Assembly (NCBI GenBank): GCA_035235625.1
Contig: CP141145.1
Coordinates: forward strand, 8,122,001 to 8,186,000
Source of the DNA: Saururus chinensis
Taxonomy: Eukaryota > Streptophyta > Magnoliopsida > Piperales > Saururaceae
DNA: 64,000 nucleotides
Direction of reading: 5' to 3'
Shown: positions 1-11,433 of the stretch, piece after piece
How the letters are laid out: each line of letters begins with the position of its first letter
Numbering within the stretch: the first letter of the stretch is position 1
Program-made: the position numbers and the translations under genes
Notes under the pieces: generated by a model
What the model saw: the letters and a program-made list of their open reading frames with translations, nothing else
What the model was told of the DNA's origin: nothing
Database searches by the model: none

Positions 1-309
1 AGATAAATTTTCTGATTGAGATGAATTTTCATTTGATCTTAATTGAGTTATCATTTGATTTAAATATACATTAGAGATTTATTACAAGTGGATTTTCGAT
101 GCCTTAGCACTTTCTCTTTGATTGTCTCTTATTCTCTATTTTAACTTCCTTCTCTTTTTTATTCTCTTCGTAATAGTTTTTCTTTGTCACACAAGGCTTT
201 CCCTGTGGATCGACCTTGTTTACTATAGTTGACAAGTAAAAAAGAAATCTAAACTAGACTAATTCATAGTCTTGGTTTGGACGTAACAACATCTCTCTGT
301 GTACACTTG
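1..309. other. AT-rich stretch, possible LTR-derived tail
   Basis: I see no gene here. Near 203 the phrase CCCTGTGGATCGACC resembles a sequence common at the inner LTR edge of plant Ty3/gypsy (Athila/Tat-like) elements. That is the only hint of origin and it is weak. Confidence 0.25.
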
Positions 310-690
310 AAAGAGGCAGAAAAAACCTCCCCTTACCTAGAGATGTATATATCTTTGCACATTTTTAAGAGGGGGAAATAACCTCCCCTTACCCGGAGAT
401 GTATCTCTCCATATGCGCCCGAAGTTGGTGGACAAAACATCCCCTTACACGGAGACATATCTCTCTCTAAGCATCTATAGGCGGCAGACATAACCTCCTC
501 TTACCCAAAGACACTTCTCTCTCAGCGCCCGTAGGCGACAGATAGAACCTCCCCTTACCCAGAGACATTTCTTTCACTGCATGGCCCGTCAGTGGAGAAT
601 GGAGTCTCCCCTTACTCCAGGCCACTTCTATTGATTCAACCCAACGGAGGAGGATGAAGCCTCCTCTCACTTTGGGTCATTTCTCTCTCT
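310..690. repeat. Degenerate ~56-bp tandem repeat, about 7 units
   Basis: A core like CCTCCCCTTACCC, followed by a GAGA-C-ATCTCTC tract and a GCGCCCGTAGGCGRCAGA-like spacer, recurs near 326, 382, 439, 494, 548, 605 and 661, a step of 54-57 bp. The units have diverged from each other, so the array is old. The short minus-strand reading frame across it (467-670) is a by-product of the repeat. A CT microsatellite (about 683-697) closes the array. Confidence 0.75.
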
Positions 691-699
691 CTCTCTTTG

Positions 700-1268
700 G
701 GCCCAAGGGCGTCAGACAGAGCATCATCATGCCCTTAGCCCTTTCCCCCTTCTAGAGTCACCAACTCGAAGAATGAAACCTTCTATTTTGTAGAACACCC
801 TCGAATTAGCTAATACTGCCTCTTGAACAGGCTAAATCGAAATCATAATGGACAAGAAAACTCTTCTAGAACTCATCATGGGTTTCCTACTTATAGTGGA
901 AGACCCTCAAGTTCATAGAATGTGCGCATGCACATGGGGACAAGCGACGCGTGCTTGAGAGGTGGGTGGCATGGACAGGGGTGCCCATACATGAGCAAGT
1001 CGGCACTACGAGCAAGTCGCCAAGGCCGTGATGAAGTTGGCACTAACGTGTGGCACTTAGGCTCCGTCGCATGTCGAGGCGCACCACCCAAGGACACACG
1101 GGCCCCTTCCTCTGCGACGCGGGGATCACCATGTGTCCTGTTGTGACAACCCACAATCACGGGGCCCACCCCTTGTGGTGCGGCACTATGAGCCAGCTAG
1201 CGCAACTAATTCTAGCACTGTCATCATCAATGATGTTAGCTATTTTGTCCTTAGCTTAATATTTTATT
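700..1268. other. No gene recognised; left flank of MULE-2
   Basis: Short frames exist on both strands around 890-1310 but show no domain and overlap each other. The last nine bases (1260-1268, TATTTTATT) are the left target-site duplication of MULE-2. Confidence 0.5.
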
Positions 1269-1492
1269 GGGAAAATTATTTAAATAATAATTTAAAAAAA
1301 TATTTACCACTTTGAATCACTTTGGGAAATATTTCCCAAAGTGGTGTTCCTTTTTTCCACACAGGCACTGGCCAAGCAGCTAGCGCTTGTGTGGCTTTTT
1401 TAAAAAAAAATTAGATGATTTCGTCGTTTAGAAGGACGAAATCAACTCAACTTTAAGTTGATTTCGTCCATCTAAACGATGAAATTGTCATG
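1269..1492 (+). repeat. MULE-2 left terminal inverted repeat
   Basis: In order it holds an AT-rich terminus, a near-perfect palindrome centred near 1333 (CACTTTGGGAAAT against its inverse), a diverged CAGGC...GCTAGCGC hairpin (1355-1400), and inverted GATTTCGTC...GACGAAATC units (about 1419-1490). Confidence 0.8.
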
Positions 1493-2811
1493 ACTTGTTC
1501 TTACTAGTCTCTATTAGTGACTAGATCAGGGCCTACAGTCACCAAGCAACTCGAGTCAAATCATGGATGCCGGGGGCAACCCATGGCAGCCGGGGGGGAG
1601 TGGCGACTGGCGCAGGAAGCAATTTAATAAACAAGACCAGGATCCATGAACTCAGTCTAGTCTTTGGCACAAGCTTCCAATTGTTGTGACGACGAGACTC
1701 ATGCTCTTCACGATGCAAGCATTTTTTAATGCTCTTACTTACTGTGAGCTTAAGAAACACTTGAAGGCAATTCATCTACCAGATTGTTAGTATACACGTT
1801 ACCATATTAAGCTGGGTTTATGGTGAGAAAAGGAATTGTCGAGGAGGGAGCTCATCTGGTAACTTCAAGTGGCAGTGGGTCCCTTAATGGTTGCATTAAT
1901 GGATGCAAAATAGGGACATCACATCCCGTAACCCTTTATCGTCAACCTTACATGCATTTGGAGAAAGGTAACAATCTGGTGATTTCGTCGTTTTGAACAA
2001 CAAAATCACTATACTTAGATGCATTTGGAAAGATGAACAGTAAGTTTTATTTTCATGACCAATGAGAATATGGCTGGCCACTTGTGCACAATTTAAGTAA
2101 TTGTTCCCCAAGTCCACATGGCGCTAATGTCATTATTGTTTAGCATAATTGAAGTCCAAGAGATCTTTGATTGACAATCTTATAATCAAAGAACGATGGG
2201 GTGAAATTTATAAGCACCGAAGTGCATATATTCAACGAGGCAGATAAGAAATTGTTTGAAGGAATCCGATCTGAAGGACACAGTAGCATCGAAGCTGACA
2301 TACAACAATCTACTCATTGTCTGGTTTGGCTGCTCATATTTACAGAAGAAAAGACGATTGCCAACAGAATAATGTGTAAACAAGTGCGACTTTTTGGAAT
2401 TTTTATTCTAGACTAAAGGTATTTCTCAATGGGATATGTATACAAACATGTTTGATTTATATGTGCTACGTAGATTAGGCTCTCCAGAAAATGATTATAA
2501 CCTTTTATTCTAAATAATTATTACGGTAAATCCCTTTTTTATGTAAAAAAACTCTAAACAAATACCCAAAGTACGACAAATGAGGATAGCCTCATTACAG
2601 TTTGCCATAAGGGACGGATAGCCTGATTTATCGGAGATGCCCCGGGAGTATAACCATTTGTATTTGTCATCTACTGTCGAGATTCTCTTTCATTGCAACA
2701 TCCCTACTCTCATCGACTTGACGATGCCAGCGAGATCATGTAGACGTCTATCCAACAGAGCAACATAGCTCCATGCACAGCTCCATGCATTTTTTTAAAA
2801 ATTCATGTAAG

Positions 2812-3079
2812 GTGATTTTGTCTTTCTAAAGGGCGAAGTCGGGTTAAGTTTTATAAACTTTAACCCGGTTTCGTCATTTAGAATGACGAAATCATCTAAA
2901 ACCTGATTTCGTCATTTTAAACGACGAAATCAGCTAAAAAAATTTTAAAAAAAACCACGCAGGCGCCAGCTGATTGGCTGGCGCCTGCATGGCAAAAAGG
3001 AAGACACTTTGGGAAATATTTCCCAAAGTGGTCCAAAGTGGTAAAAATGTTTTTTAATTATTATTTAAATAATTTTTCC
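2812..3079 (-). repeat. MULE-2 right terminal inverted repeat
   Basis: This is the inverse of the left repeat and is better preserved. It carries three or four GATTTCGTC hairpins (2815-2932), a GCAGGCGCCAGC hairpin (2957-2992) and the CACTTTGGGAAAT palindrome (3005-3031) before the AT-rich end. Confidence 0.8.
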
Positions 3080-3088
3080 TATTTTATT

Positions 3089-4926
3089 CTTTTCCTATTT
3101 CCAACTTTAAAACGCAATAACTTCCTACCCCAAAGTCAGAATCACATTATTGGTACAATTCGACTCATATCGACGAGCCCTTCAAAACTAGAACCCACAT
3201 GGGTAGGTTATCTCACCTTTTTAACTGGGTCCCACTCATGTAGCATGCTTCTTGTGGTCGTAACTTTGGCTCCTAATCTCCATTTTGCGCATTTTTTAAT
3301 TTGTTAAACTCATTACTTCAATCTCTAACCGTATACGGGATTTCATCCCATGAAACCCACTAAATCCTATCAGATAATCCATAATTACCTCTAATCACTC
3401 TAGTTAGATGTATTAAAAAAATGAGGCATTACACCCTCCCTCTCCCATGCTAGTGTGTGCCCCTCTCTTTCCCCCCTCTTTTTGTCTCTTCACGCCCCAT
3501 TCCCCCTCTCTCACTTTCTTTCTCTTTTCAAGCGCTTTTCAACTTCTTCCATTCTTTCTTCCAATTTAATCAACATTCATTTAAGCCTCTCCCTTGTACT
3601 AGATCTCTCTCATTCTGAATTCTTTTGTACTAGGAATCATTTCGTACAAAGTTCTTTGATTTTCATAGGATCTGAGTGTATGGACGTTGAGCCGGAATAA
3701 AAAACCGGAGGCAAGGGACCGATGAATCTAAACATTTATGAGTACTCATTAGCAGTATTAGGATGATTTGATTGTTAGAATAGGATTTATTAAATTGTTG
3801 GTATGATTTGTATTTTCTTGAAATTTTTCTATATTTTCATGGATTTTTCATTCAACCAATATTCTCGACTTAGTATTAGAGAATTCGTAAGTCACCCTAT
3901 ACACGTCTAAAAATCATGACATTTTAACCATGATGTGATCATGATTTTATTGATTTTATGTGATTTTTTGAGAATTTTAAGAAGCATCAGAGTAGGTCAA
4001 AAGACCAAACTAACCCTCTAACTTCTACTATTTTTCTATCAATTAGAGAACTGATTTTTGGGGTACTAAATTATATATAAACTTCTTATTATTTTAGTAG
4101 TGCCCATGGAATTTTTTTAAATGTTTATGATTTATTATGATTTTTTCTTTAAAGACTACATTTTTTATATACTATATGCATGAATTCCGTATAGTTGAGA
4201 AAAATAGAGTAGATCATCTTATCTTATCCATTGATGACGTATGCTTAATGACCTGGTATCAGTAAATATAATGCCCCTCATGTTCATATAAGAAGAATAG
4301 GTTTATTATTATTATTCTTGTATGTATGAGCATGCATGTATATGAATAGATAGAGATTTCACGAAATACATATTTCTTTTTGTATATAAGTATGTGATGA
4401 TTTTAGAAGCATATTTAGACATATAGTAATATTTATTTTTTAATGTTATTTTTCATATATTCCATAAATAGTATTTAAACGGTTATTTCCTACTTATTGT
4501 TATAAGTATTATTCTATGGTAAATTCATGATAATATTTTGAGTTTAAGCACATATTTAAGGATCTAATTATTTTTTTAAAATTTGACATTATTTTCAAGA
4601 TATTACCTAAATTTCATGTATAAGGCTATTTTCCACGCGTTATATAAGCATTTCTCTTATGGCATGTACATGTAAAGTATGTGAATAAATCTCATAAACT
4701 ATGCTGGTTATGTTCTTCAATAATTAAATGATCACATGAATAGATGTGGTGCATAGTTTTACATATGTATGCTTACACATGTATTTTGCAATATGATGTG
4801 ATTTAAGTTTATTACATTCATTATTTCAAGGCGTCATGAGTTAGACCCCACCATGAAGTGATTGGTCTATGTAGACACTAGATTTGTGCTACATCACATA
4901 AGTGTGACATCAAGGTGAAACCCTAT
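3089..4926 (+). mobile_element. Old LTR-like remnant hosting the chromovirus (left part)
   Basis: No gene is seen. The stretch is AT-rich and noncoding, with short pyrimidine tracts (3430-3540). Together with 9884-10776 it looks like the two halves of one LTR-like sequence opened by the chromovirus at 4927. The right half ends in a GGGTGTGATA phrase that resembles LTR ends in this window (GGGTGTGACA, GGGCGTGACA). No start or target duplication could be fixed. Confidence 0.35.
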
Positions 4927-5226
4927 TGTTGTGCCCGGAGTAGGCACAAACGGTACCTTGAACTCTCACGTAAGAAAAGGGAGGAAGGAAGAAGAAAGGG
5001 GAGAAAATCAGAGTAATTTCTATTGCATAACCAAACAAGGAAGGAGAGGGACGACCAATATAGGCAGTCATGCCAAATAGTAGGCCCGGCTAAGCAAAGG
5101 ACCACTATCTGGTCCAATACAAATAACTGTCACACTATCGACTTATTACATAAGCAAATACGAAGGAAAGTAACCTAATGCAATGCGATAAAAGGTAAAT
5201 AGAAGGCCAAGTGAACATGTACAACA
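4927..5226 (-). repeat. Chromovirus 3' LTR
   Basis: A 300-bp repeat that pairs with 9584-9883 at about nine bases in ten. In element orientation it is the downstream LTR. It begins TGTTGTGC and ends GTACAACA on the + strand, so its termini are inverted copies of each other. Confidence 0.92.
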
Positions 5227-5263
5227 CTCCACCACGCTTCTGCTATTCGCCTTGACCTCAAGG

Positions 5264-5412
5264 CGACCAGGCTAGGTAGCGAGCCATGAAGTCATCCTCG
5301 GGCATCCAATTGGCATCCTCAAGGGGCTGGCCCTGCCAAAAAATAAGCACCTCTGTGATGATACGGCCGGAACGTCAGACCCAATGCTTATCAATAATCG
5401 AGGTTGGAACAT
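5264..5412 (-). pseudogene. Chromodomain at the end of the chromovirus integrase (fossil)
   Basis: The minus strand reads ...TEVLIFWQGQPLEDANW..., which matches the second half of a chromodomain (VLVQWxGLPPEEATWE type). It lies directly after integrase and before the 3' LTR. In chromoviruses this domain steers integration toward modified histones. Here it is part of a broken element. Confidence 0.8.
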
Positions 5413-5599
5413 GATTTACAAGCATAATTGGTCCCATCAAAGGACAAGGTGGAGCATCAGTGGTGAGAGAAGGCGATAAGCCACCGGACCAATGCGCTCC
5501 ACCACGGCATACGGACCATGGAATCAGGGGGTGAGCTTGGAATGCTTGGGATGAAACAATGAGGTCTGGCACTGAGGAAGGACAGAGACATAAACCAAG

Positions 5600-6470
5600 T
5601 CACCCATAGAGAACTCCCAATCAGTGTGATGGCCATCATAAATCTATTTCATCCGGTTCTGGGCAAATGCGAGGTTCTCCTTAAGCTGACAAAGAACCTC
5701 ATCCCATGTCTATAGCATATAATCTACCTCGACAACAGAGGAGCGGTGAGGAACATATGATAACATGGTCAGAGGTGGGCGGCCATACAGTACCTCAAAA
5801 GGAGTGATCCCCGTACGAGTGTGGAAGGCAGTGTTATATGATCACTTCGCCCATGGAAGAAGCTGGAGCCATCGGCAGGGCTGAGACAAAGTAAAGCAGC
5901 AAAGGTACCGTTCCAAACAATGGTTCACCACCTCCGTTTGGCCGTCCATCTGTGGATGATAGGTTGTGCTCAGGTGGAGAGTAGCGCCCTATAAAGCAAA
6001 GAAATCCCGCCAAAACTAAGATATGAAGATCCGATCACAATCCGAAACAATATTGCGAGGCATGCCGTGGAGCTTGGCCACCTCCAGAACATATACCTCA
6101 ACCATTGTCTTGGTAGTGAAGGGGTGCCCCAAGGTGCAAAAATGAGTGTACTTGGACAACCAATCCACCACCACCAGGATCACTGACTTGCCTTGTACCA
6201 CTGGCAAAGCCTCCACGAAGTCCATCGAAACATCCTCCCAAACCTTGTCCGGGATGGGTAAGGGCTGAAGCAAGCCGGCGAGGGATGTTGTGGTAGCCTT
6301 GGCTCGCTGACATATGTCACAAGCGACAACATAGTCCTAAACATCCCGTCGAATGTCGTACCACTGAAAGCTCTTGCTGACTTGCTTATAGGTGAGGAAT
6401 GCCCCTTTGTGACCGGCCAATGGAGTGTCATGGAAGTGGGATAGAATGCATAAGTGAAGGTCGTCACATC
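5600..6470 (-). pseudogene. Chromovirus integrase (fossil)
   Basis: The minus strand at 6016-6273 reads PIPDKVWEDVSMDFVEALP, then VILVVVDWLSKYTHF and KLHGMPRNIVSDCDRIF. These are the usual surroundings of the first two catalytic Asp residues of the DDE integrase core. The upstream part (6180-6470) carries the zinc-binding region. The region is interrupted and noncoding today. Confidence 0.85.
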
Positions 6471-6778
6471 GGGTACCCAAAGGCGGTCCTTCCAAAAGAG
6501 AAGGTTATCCCGTCATACAAAGAAGGGGCGGCCAGTTGGGTGGGTCTAGAGAGATTCAATCAAAGTCTATGTCAAAGGATCCTCACTGTATGCTCATCTC
6601 AATTCCTCAATAAACGGGCAGGACATAGTAGAAAGGGCCATGCACAAACCGGAAGTAGAGCTGTGAGAAAGGGCGTCGGCCACTTTGTTGTCCGACCCTT
6701 TCTTGTATACCACCTCATAATCATACCCCAACAATTTATTGACCCACCACTACTGTGCTAGAGTTTATTGACCCACCG

Positions 6779-7435
6779 CTACTGTGCTAGAGTGGACACC
6801 CACTGATCAAGGAAATACTTCAAGGGCTGGTGGTCAGTGCAGATCAGAAAGCGGCGGCCAAGCAAGTAGGGTCGCCATTTGTAGACAGCAAGGACGATAG
6901 CCAGCATTTCTTTCTCATAAATGGACAAGGACAAGGAGCGGCCAGCCAAGGCCTTGCTGAAGTAGGCAATGGGGTGCTCGTCCTGTAAGAGCACGACCCC
7001 CAGGCCCGCCTCCAAAGCATCCATTTCAACCACAAAAGGGCAGGTGAAATCTGGTAGAATGAGGCCGGAGGTGGAGCACACAGACTGCTTGAGCTCATCA
7101 AAAGTGGATTGGGCAGTCGCTGTCCAAATGAATCCACCCATCTTCAGGAGCTCTGTAAGGGCCCGGACGATCTCTCCATAATGCCTGATGAACCTCCAGT
7201 AGTAGCTAGTGAGGCCCAAGAAGCCTCGTAGTGCATGGACACAGGTGGGCGTCGGCCAAGAAAGCATGGCGAACACCTTGGATGGGTCAGTGGCCACCCC
7301 ATCCCGAGAAATGATGCGGCCCAGATAATCAACTTGTGGGCTTCCAAAACAACACTTCGAACGCTTAAAAAATAATGAATTATCTCTCAGAATGGAGAAG
7401 ACAGACCTGAGATGCTCCAAGTGCTCTCTGCCCAT
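6779..7435 (-). pseudogene. Chromovirus RT thumb and RNase H (fossil)
   Basis: A 218-residue open stretch holds RT connection sequence (YLGRIISRDGVATDPSK, LRGFLGLTSYYWRFI) followed by RNase H (EMDALEAGLGVVLLQ, HPIAYFSKAL, YEKEMLAIVLAVYKW, FLICTDHQPLKYFLDQ). The order and spacing are typical of Ty3/gypsy. It is part of the broken element at 4927-9883. Confidence 0.9.
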
Positions 7436-7934
7436 GGCTTGCTGTAGACAAGGATGTCATCGAATAAAACCAAGATGAAGTAGTGGAGGAAGGGCTTGAA
7501 GAGATCGTTCATAAGGCTCTGAAAGGTGGATGGGGCATTGGTCAACTCGAACGGCATGAAGAAAAACTCGAAATTGTCGTCATGAGTTCGGAAGGTGGTC
7601 TTGTGCACATCGGCTGGCTGCACCCGAATACTGAAGACTATTGCACCGGTCAACTCATCCAGAAGCTCCTCAATCACGAGAATGGGGTACTTGTCCTTGA
7701 CAGTGATAGCATTCAAGGCCCGGTAGTCGAGACAAAACCAGGATAGGAGAAAGAGCTTGTGCTAGGGCAGATGATCCCGGACTGAAGCATGTCGCCAATG
7801 AGGCGCTCTATCTCCGCCTTCTGGATGTGAGGATAGCGGTAAGGGTGGACAATGGCCGGAGTCACCCCAAGGATGATGGGGATGTGGTGGTCATGAGGCC
7901 ATACCGGCGGAAGGCCCCTCGGCTCAGCAAACAC
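7435..7934 (-). pseudogene. Chromovirus reverse transcriptase core (fossil)
   Basis: The minus strand carries RT palm and finger motifs: YRYPHIQKAEIERLIGDML with [14 protein letters not shown], then [16 protein letters not shown], then [28 protein letters not shown] box follows. Family membership is clear although the reading frame is interrupted. Confidence 0.9.
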
Positions 7935-8191
7935 CCCACTGTTGTCTGCCAGGAAGTCAAGAAGATCCTTAGGCAGCTCGTCTTGATGTACCCCGACTGC
8001 TGCCCGTTGTTGCAGGAGGAATCCCAGGGTGTGAACCGGAAGAAGGAGCTCACTGATTGGGCAGAAAGGAGGGTTCCTGGCTGAGACCCTTGAATCCGCA
8101 CCGGCTGCCCATGAACCTCGAAATCCATGATCATCTCTCTAAAGTTCCAAACCACGTCCCCAAGCTCCTGTAGCCATCACGTCCACTCCTT

Positions 8192-9343
8192 TCATGGGCA
8201 GTAAGAAGAGGTCAATGATGAAGGTATGGCCTGAGCACATACTCTGGAGCTCCTTAGATGCTTTTCGTCATCAATCAATACATTGAAGTGCTTTGAGTAG
8301 GACACAAAGTGGCTTAGTCGCTGAGCCACCTTATCGTTGATGAAGTTGTGGGTAGAGCCATTGTTGATAAGGATGGCCACTTGCTGCTGCTTGAGGTGGC
8401 CCTGAACCCGCATCGTGTGAGGAGTAAATGCTCCTGAGAGTAGGAACGGAGATCTCGGGCAGCACGTCATCGTAGTGGGATGAGTCAGCCCTGTCTGCAA
8501 CATTCTCCTCTTCATCAATCTCCTCCACGAGGAGGCTGCTTTTGACGGAACAACGATGCCCTAGAACAAACTTCTCATCACATCGGAAGCATAAACCCTT
8601 GGACCGGTGTTCCTCCATCTGTTCCGGTGTGAGGTGACGAACAAGCTGGCCTGGCAGAGGAGGCTGATGGCCAGGTTAGCCTGATATTGAGCTGCTGTCT
8701 GGGGTGAGAAGGGGGCTAGCACTGAGAGTAGGCCATGGGAATGGCCCAAGCCACCCCCCTCTCTGCTGTCTAGACAATTTCTCCTCCTCAATTCGTGCAT
8801 GCCGCATGACATCCCGCATACTAGAGCATGGGAAGTGGCGCATTTCCTCTAATATCTCGGGTTTAAGTCCTCTCTTGACCATCCCTACCAAGGCTGCAAT
8901 TGGCCAGTCTGGGAGGCAATTGGCAACCTTCATGAACTCTGTATAATAGGCCCGGATGGTGGTGGTTTGGCTCAAGGTGGAGAGCATCTCGTTGAAGTCC
9001 TAGAACTCGTTGGGGTCAAACTGAATGCACAGTTCATCGGAGAAGGTGGCCCAAGTGGGGTAACAAACCTCCTTCTCAAAGCTTTGGAACCAAACAGGAG
9101 CGTCACCGTCTAGATGGAAGGTGGCTATGTGCAACCGTTCCACCTCGGAGTGCATTCCCTGATAGGCGAAAAACTTCTCAACCTTGTATAACCACTCCAC
9201 TGGGTCATCATCCCCATTGTAGCATGGGAACTACAGGCGGGCCAATCGGGGCTCATCTCCTCCTCGTGGCCCTCCACGAGACCCCGAATACTCCTCCCAA
9301 TCGTCCTCCATCTCTTGGAATAAGTTCTAGGTGGCGGCATCAT
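8192..9343 (-). pseudogene. Chromovirus gag, zinc knuckle and protease (fossil)
   Basis: The capsid-like part is at 9000-9200 (WLYKVEKFFAYQGM, DGDAPVWFQSF). A knuckle, GLCFRCDEKFVLGHRC, lies near 8580-8620, and a protease-like segment (ILINNGSTHNFI) at about 8330-8400. The order gag-knuckle-protease-RT fits Ty3/gypsy. The region is broken into several frames. Confidence 0.85.
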
Positions 9344-9570
9344 TGTGGCATTTTCCCGAACACCTGGCAGGCCTCGTATATCCCAAGCCTAGCGCCTCCC
9401 TTCTATAGCTTGATCGAATGTGCCAAAGTGCACAGGTGCCTGGGGAACATGTGCATCCTTGTCTGCCATCGCCTAAGGGTTGTTCGCTGACGCTTCAGAC
9501 TCCTTCTCAGGCTGAACTTCAGGGGCCGCGGTGGGCTACTTGCCTCGTGCCATGCCTGGAGATCGTGAAG

Positions 9571-9582
9571 GCTCCAATACCA
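9571..9582 (-). other. Chromovirus primer-binding site (tRNA-Met-i like)
   Basis: Just inside the 5' LTR the minus strand reads TGGTATTGGAGC, close to the TGGTATCAGAGC complement of plant initiator tRNA-Met used by most plant LTR elements. Its position fixes 9584-9883 as the 5' LTR. Confidence 0.7.
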
Positions 9583-9583
9583 A

Positions 9584-9883
9584 TGTTGTGCCCTTAGTAG
9601 GCACAAACAGTACCTTGAACTCTCACACAGGAAAGGGGAGGAAGGAAGAAGAAAGGGGAGAAAATCAGAGTAATTTCTATTGCATAACCAAACAAGGGAG
9701 GAGAGGGATGACCAATATAGGGAGTTGTTCCAGATAGTGAGCCCGGCTAAGCGGAGGGCCACTATCTGGTCCAATACAAATAATTGTCACACTAAAGACT
9801 TATTACATAAGTAAATACAAAGGAAAGTAGCCTAATGCAATGCTATAAAAGGTAAATAGAAGGTCGAGTGAACGTGCACAACA
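9584..9883 (-). repeat. Chromovirus 5' LTR
   Basis: Mate of 4927-5226, with the same 300-bp length and the same TGTTGTGC/GCACAACA termini. It lies beside the primer-binding site. Confidence 0.92.
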
Positions 9884-10776
9884 CCTGCATGTCCATGGTA
9901 TAGGACATGGGCGTTTGGGCGTGGATATCCTATTGTTCATTCCTTAGTAGCTAGCATGCACTGAGTCTTGCACTGAGTCTTGCCTACATGGTACTCAGCG
10001 ACACTTATGTATTTGGTTGGACTAACCCTGATAGGTCTAGGTTAATGATGTCGATTAGGTCGTGATGCCGACTTTGGTTGCCTAGTAAAGGTAAATGTTA
10101 AAGTTTTGTTTGGAGATGGAAATTGGGAATTACTAAGAAACCTAACAGGATTATGGAATAATTTGGGTAATAGCTCATATGACAAACAACTCGAGACTCT
10201 CCCCTTTCTTAATTAAAAATGATGTGTGTGATACTCGTTTGTTGAATTAAAAATACATTAATAAATGTATGGTTTCTCATGCCCCAAAAGTTTCAAAAAG
10301 ATAGGGGTCTAACCTAGGGTGCAAGACCCCAAATCCCTCCCACAGTCTTTCCATTGAGATTTCATAGTGTACTCAGTGAAACGTTGTGATGTTGTTATGA
10401 TTGAACGTGGTTCAATGATAGTCACTATTATTTGAAATTGATATTAAATCATGCATGGTTGAATGATGTGTTCTCATGTTTGATGAGTATTCATAATTGT
10501 TGTTGATAATGGTTATTTCCTTATTGGGCTTTTGCTCACCCCTTTTCTTTCTTTATTTTTGAAATCTTTCTTCAAGATTTCCTTTGCGTCTTTTATGTAG
10601 GTATGTGTCACTTAAATATCTTCAAACATGGATAATTTTCGAGGCTATTTTGTTTGTACTTGACAGATCATGGATGGTTTGATGGTTAGGTTAAGGCACT
10701 TAAGTCACGCTCGTGTGTAGGGTGTAATTTATTATTAATTCATTTTTTTTTGGGTTTTGAATTTTGAGGGTGTGAT
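9884..10776 (+). mobile_element. Old LTR-like remnant hosting the chromovirus (right part)
   Basis: Noncoding. It contains a GGGCTTTTGCTCACCCCTTT phrase near 10536-10555, much like the conserved CTCACCCCT...TTTTGTTTTGGGG stretch near the end of the family-A LTRs, and ends in GGGTGTGATA. This suggests a distantly related LTR. No gene is seen. Confidence 0.4.
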
Positions 10777-10988
10777 AGCATGGGCCCAATGGAAGAACAA
10801 ATAAAACCCATCAGTGGAACTAGGCTAAAATGAGTGTGACAAGGCCCAAGCCCATATAGTATTTCAAATGAAGGTAGGCGGCCTACGAAATTGACGCGAC
10901 GACTAGGATGGTTGTTGCTTATATGGTGGGCCCCACTTCCGCAATACAAGAAAATGTATGGAAACTGCAACAATTCATGTGGTAACAT
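10740..10988 (-). pseudogene. Ty1/copia integrase scrap (fossil)
   Basis: The minus strand reads HPSRRVNFVGRLPSFEILYG followed by GLGPCHTHFSLV. This resembles the copia integrase segment NRTPSRVLNFxTPxEILYGxxPxYxHL. Only about 80 residues remain, with no LTRs nearby. The element is a broken fragment. Confidence 0.5.
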
Positions 10989-11433
10989 TGTGGTTTATGC
11001 TAGGCACTAATGTACCCTATGATTAATTCATGTGGTAAATGCTTTCAAATATAAGGGGTGTAACCAGTAGGTTACACAAGACCTTTACAAGTCACAGTGT
11101 CACAAGAAACAGAGGGAAGAAACCTCATTCCTAGTGTTTAAGGTAGCATAAACTTGTGTATGCAACACCTTACATCAAACTACTAAGGTAGTATATACGT
11201 AACTTGCATGATACGTAGGAGTTATTTACATTCCTTGGCTGGAATTTGTCTAGCCCTGGCCCTACAAATAAGTGCAATGGGACTCAGCTTATTGCTACTA
11301 GGCTTAACCCCTGTCCATTGGTGTGTGTGAGTTCATATTACTTATGTTTACTTACTTTGATGTATGTTTTTAATGTTGATTATTAGTAATGTATTGCTAA
11401 ATTGAGATTAATAAGGTCAATTAAGAGAGATTG

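Larger units (their letters stand above)
1269..3079. mobile_element. MULE-2: non-autonomous Mutator-like DNA transposon
   Basis: The element starts GGGAAAATTATTTAAATAAT and ends with the inverse of nearly the same sequence. It is flanked by an exact 9-bp direct duplication, TATTTTATT (1260-1268 and 3080-3088), the size made by Mutator-superfamily transposases. The terminal inverted repeats run about 1269-1492 and 2812-3079. They match those of the element at 40740-43862 in order and content: an AT-rich end, a CACTTTGGGAAAT palindrome, a GCAGGCGCCAGC palindrome, then GATTTCGTC hairpins. About 1.3 kb of interior (1500-2810) shows no transposase and no plant mobile domain. I could not assign the short frame at 2201-2416. 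It may be a filler or captured sequence moved by a related autonomous element. Confidence 0.85.
4927..9883 (-). mobile_element. Ty3/gypsy chromovirus, broken, minus strand
   Basis: Two 300-bp direct repeats (9584-9883 and 4927-5226) begin TGTTGTGC and end ACAACA. Reading on the minus strand the parts come in Ty3/gypsy order: primer-binding site resembling initiator tRNA-Met, gag with a zinc knuckle, protease, reverse transcriptase, RNase H, integrase and a C-terminal chromodomain. The chromodomain puts it among plant chromoviruses (Reina/Galadriel-like, not resolved further). The coding region is interrupted at roughly a dozen or more places, so it is a fossil. By eye about 30 of 300 LTR positions differ. 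At an assumed 1.3e-8 substitutions per site per year this is around 4 million years, older with slower rates. The flanking 5 bp (CCTAT, CCTGC) agree only partly. Confidence 0.92.

Noticed and set aside
467-670. Small minus-strand ORF with repeated peptide units
   Set aside because: It is produced by the 56-bp tandem repeat and nothing else supports translation.
1142-3433. A minus-strand LTR running from TGTGACAACC to GGCATTACA around MULE-2
   Set aside because: The termini look plausible, but the flanking 5 bp (CCTGT, CCCTC) do not match and no second copy is in the window.
4927-9883. A clean target duplication for the chromovirus
   Set aside because: The flanks CCTAT and CCTGC agree at only three of five bases, so the duplication is not claimed.
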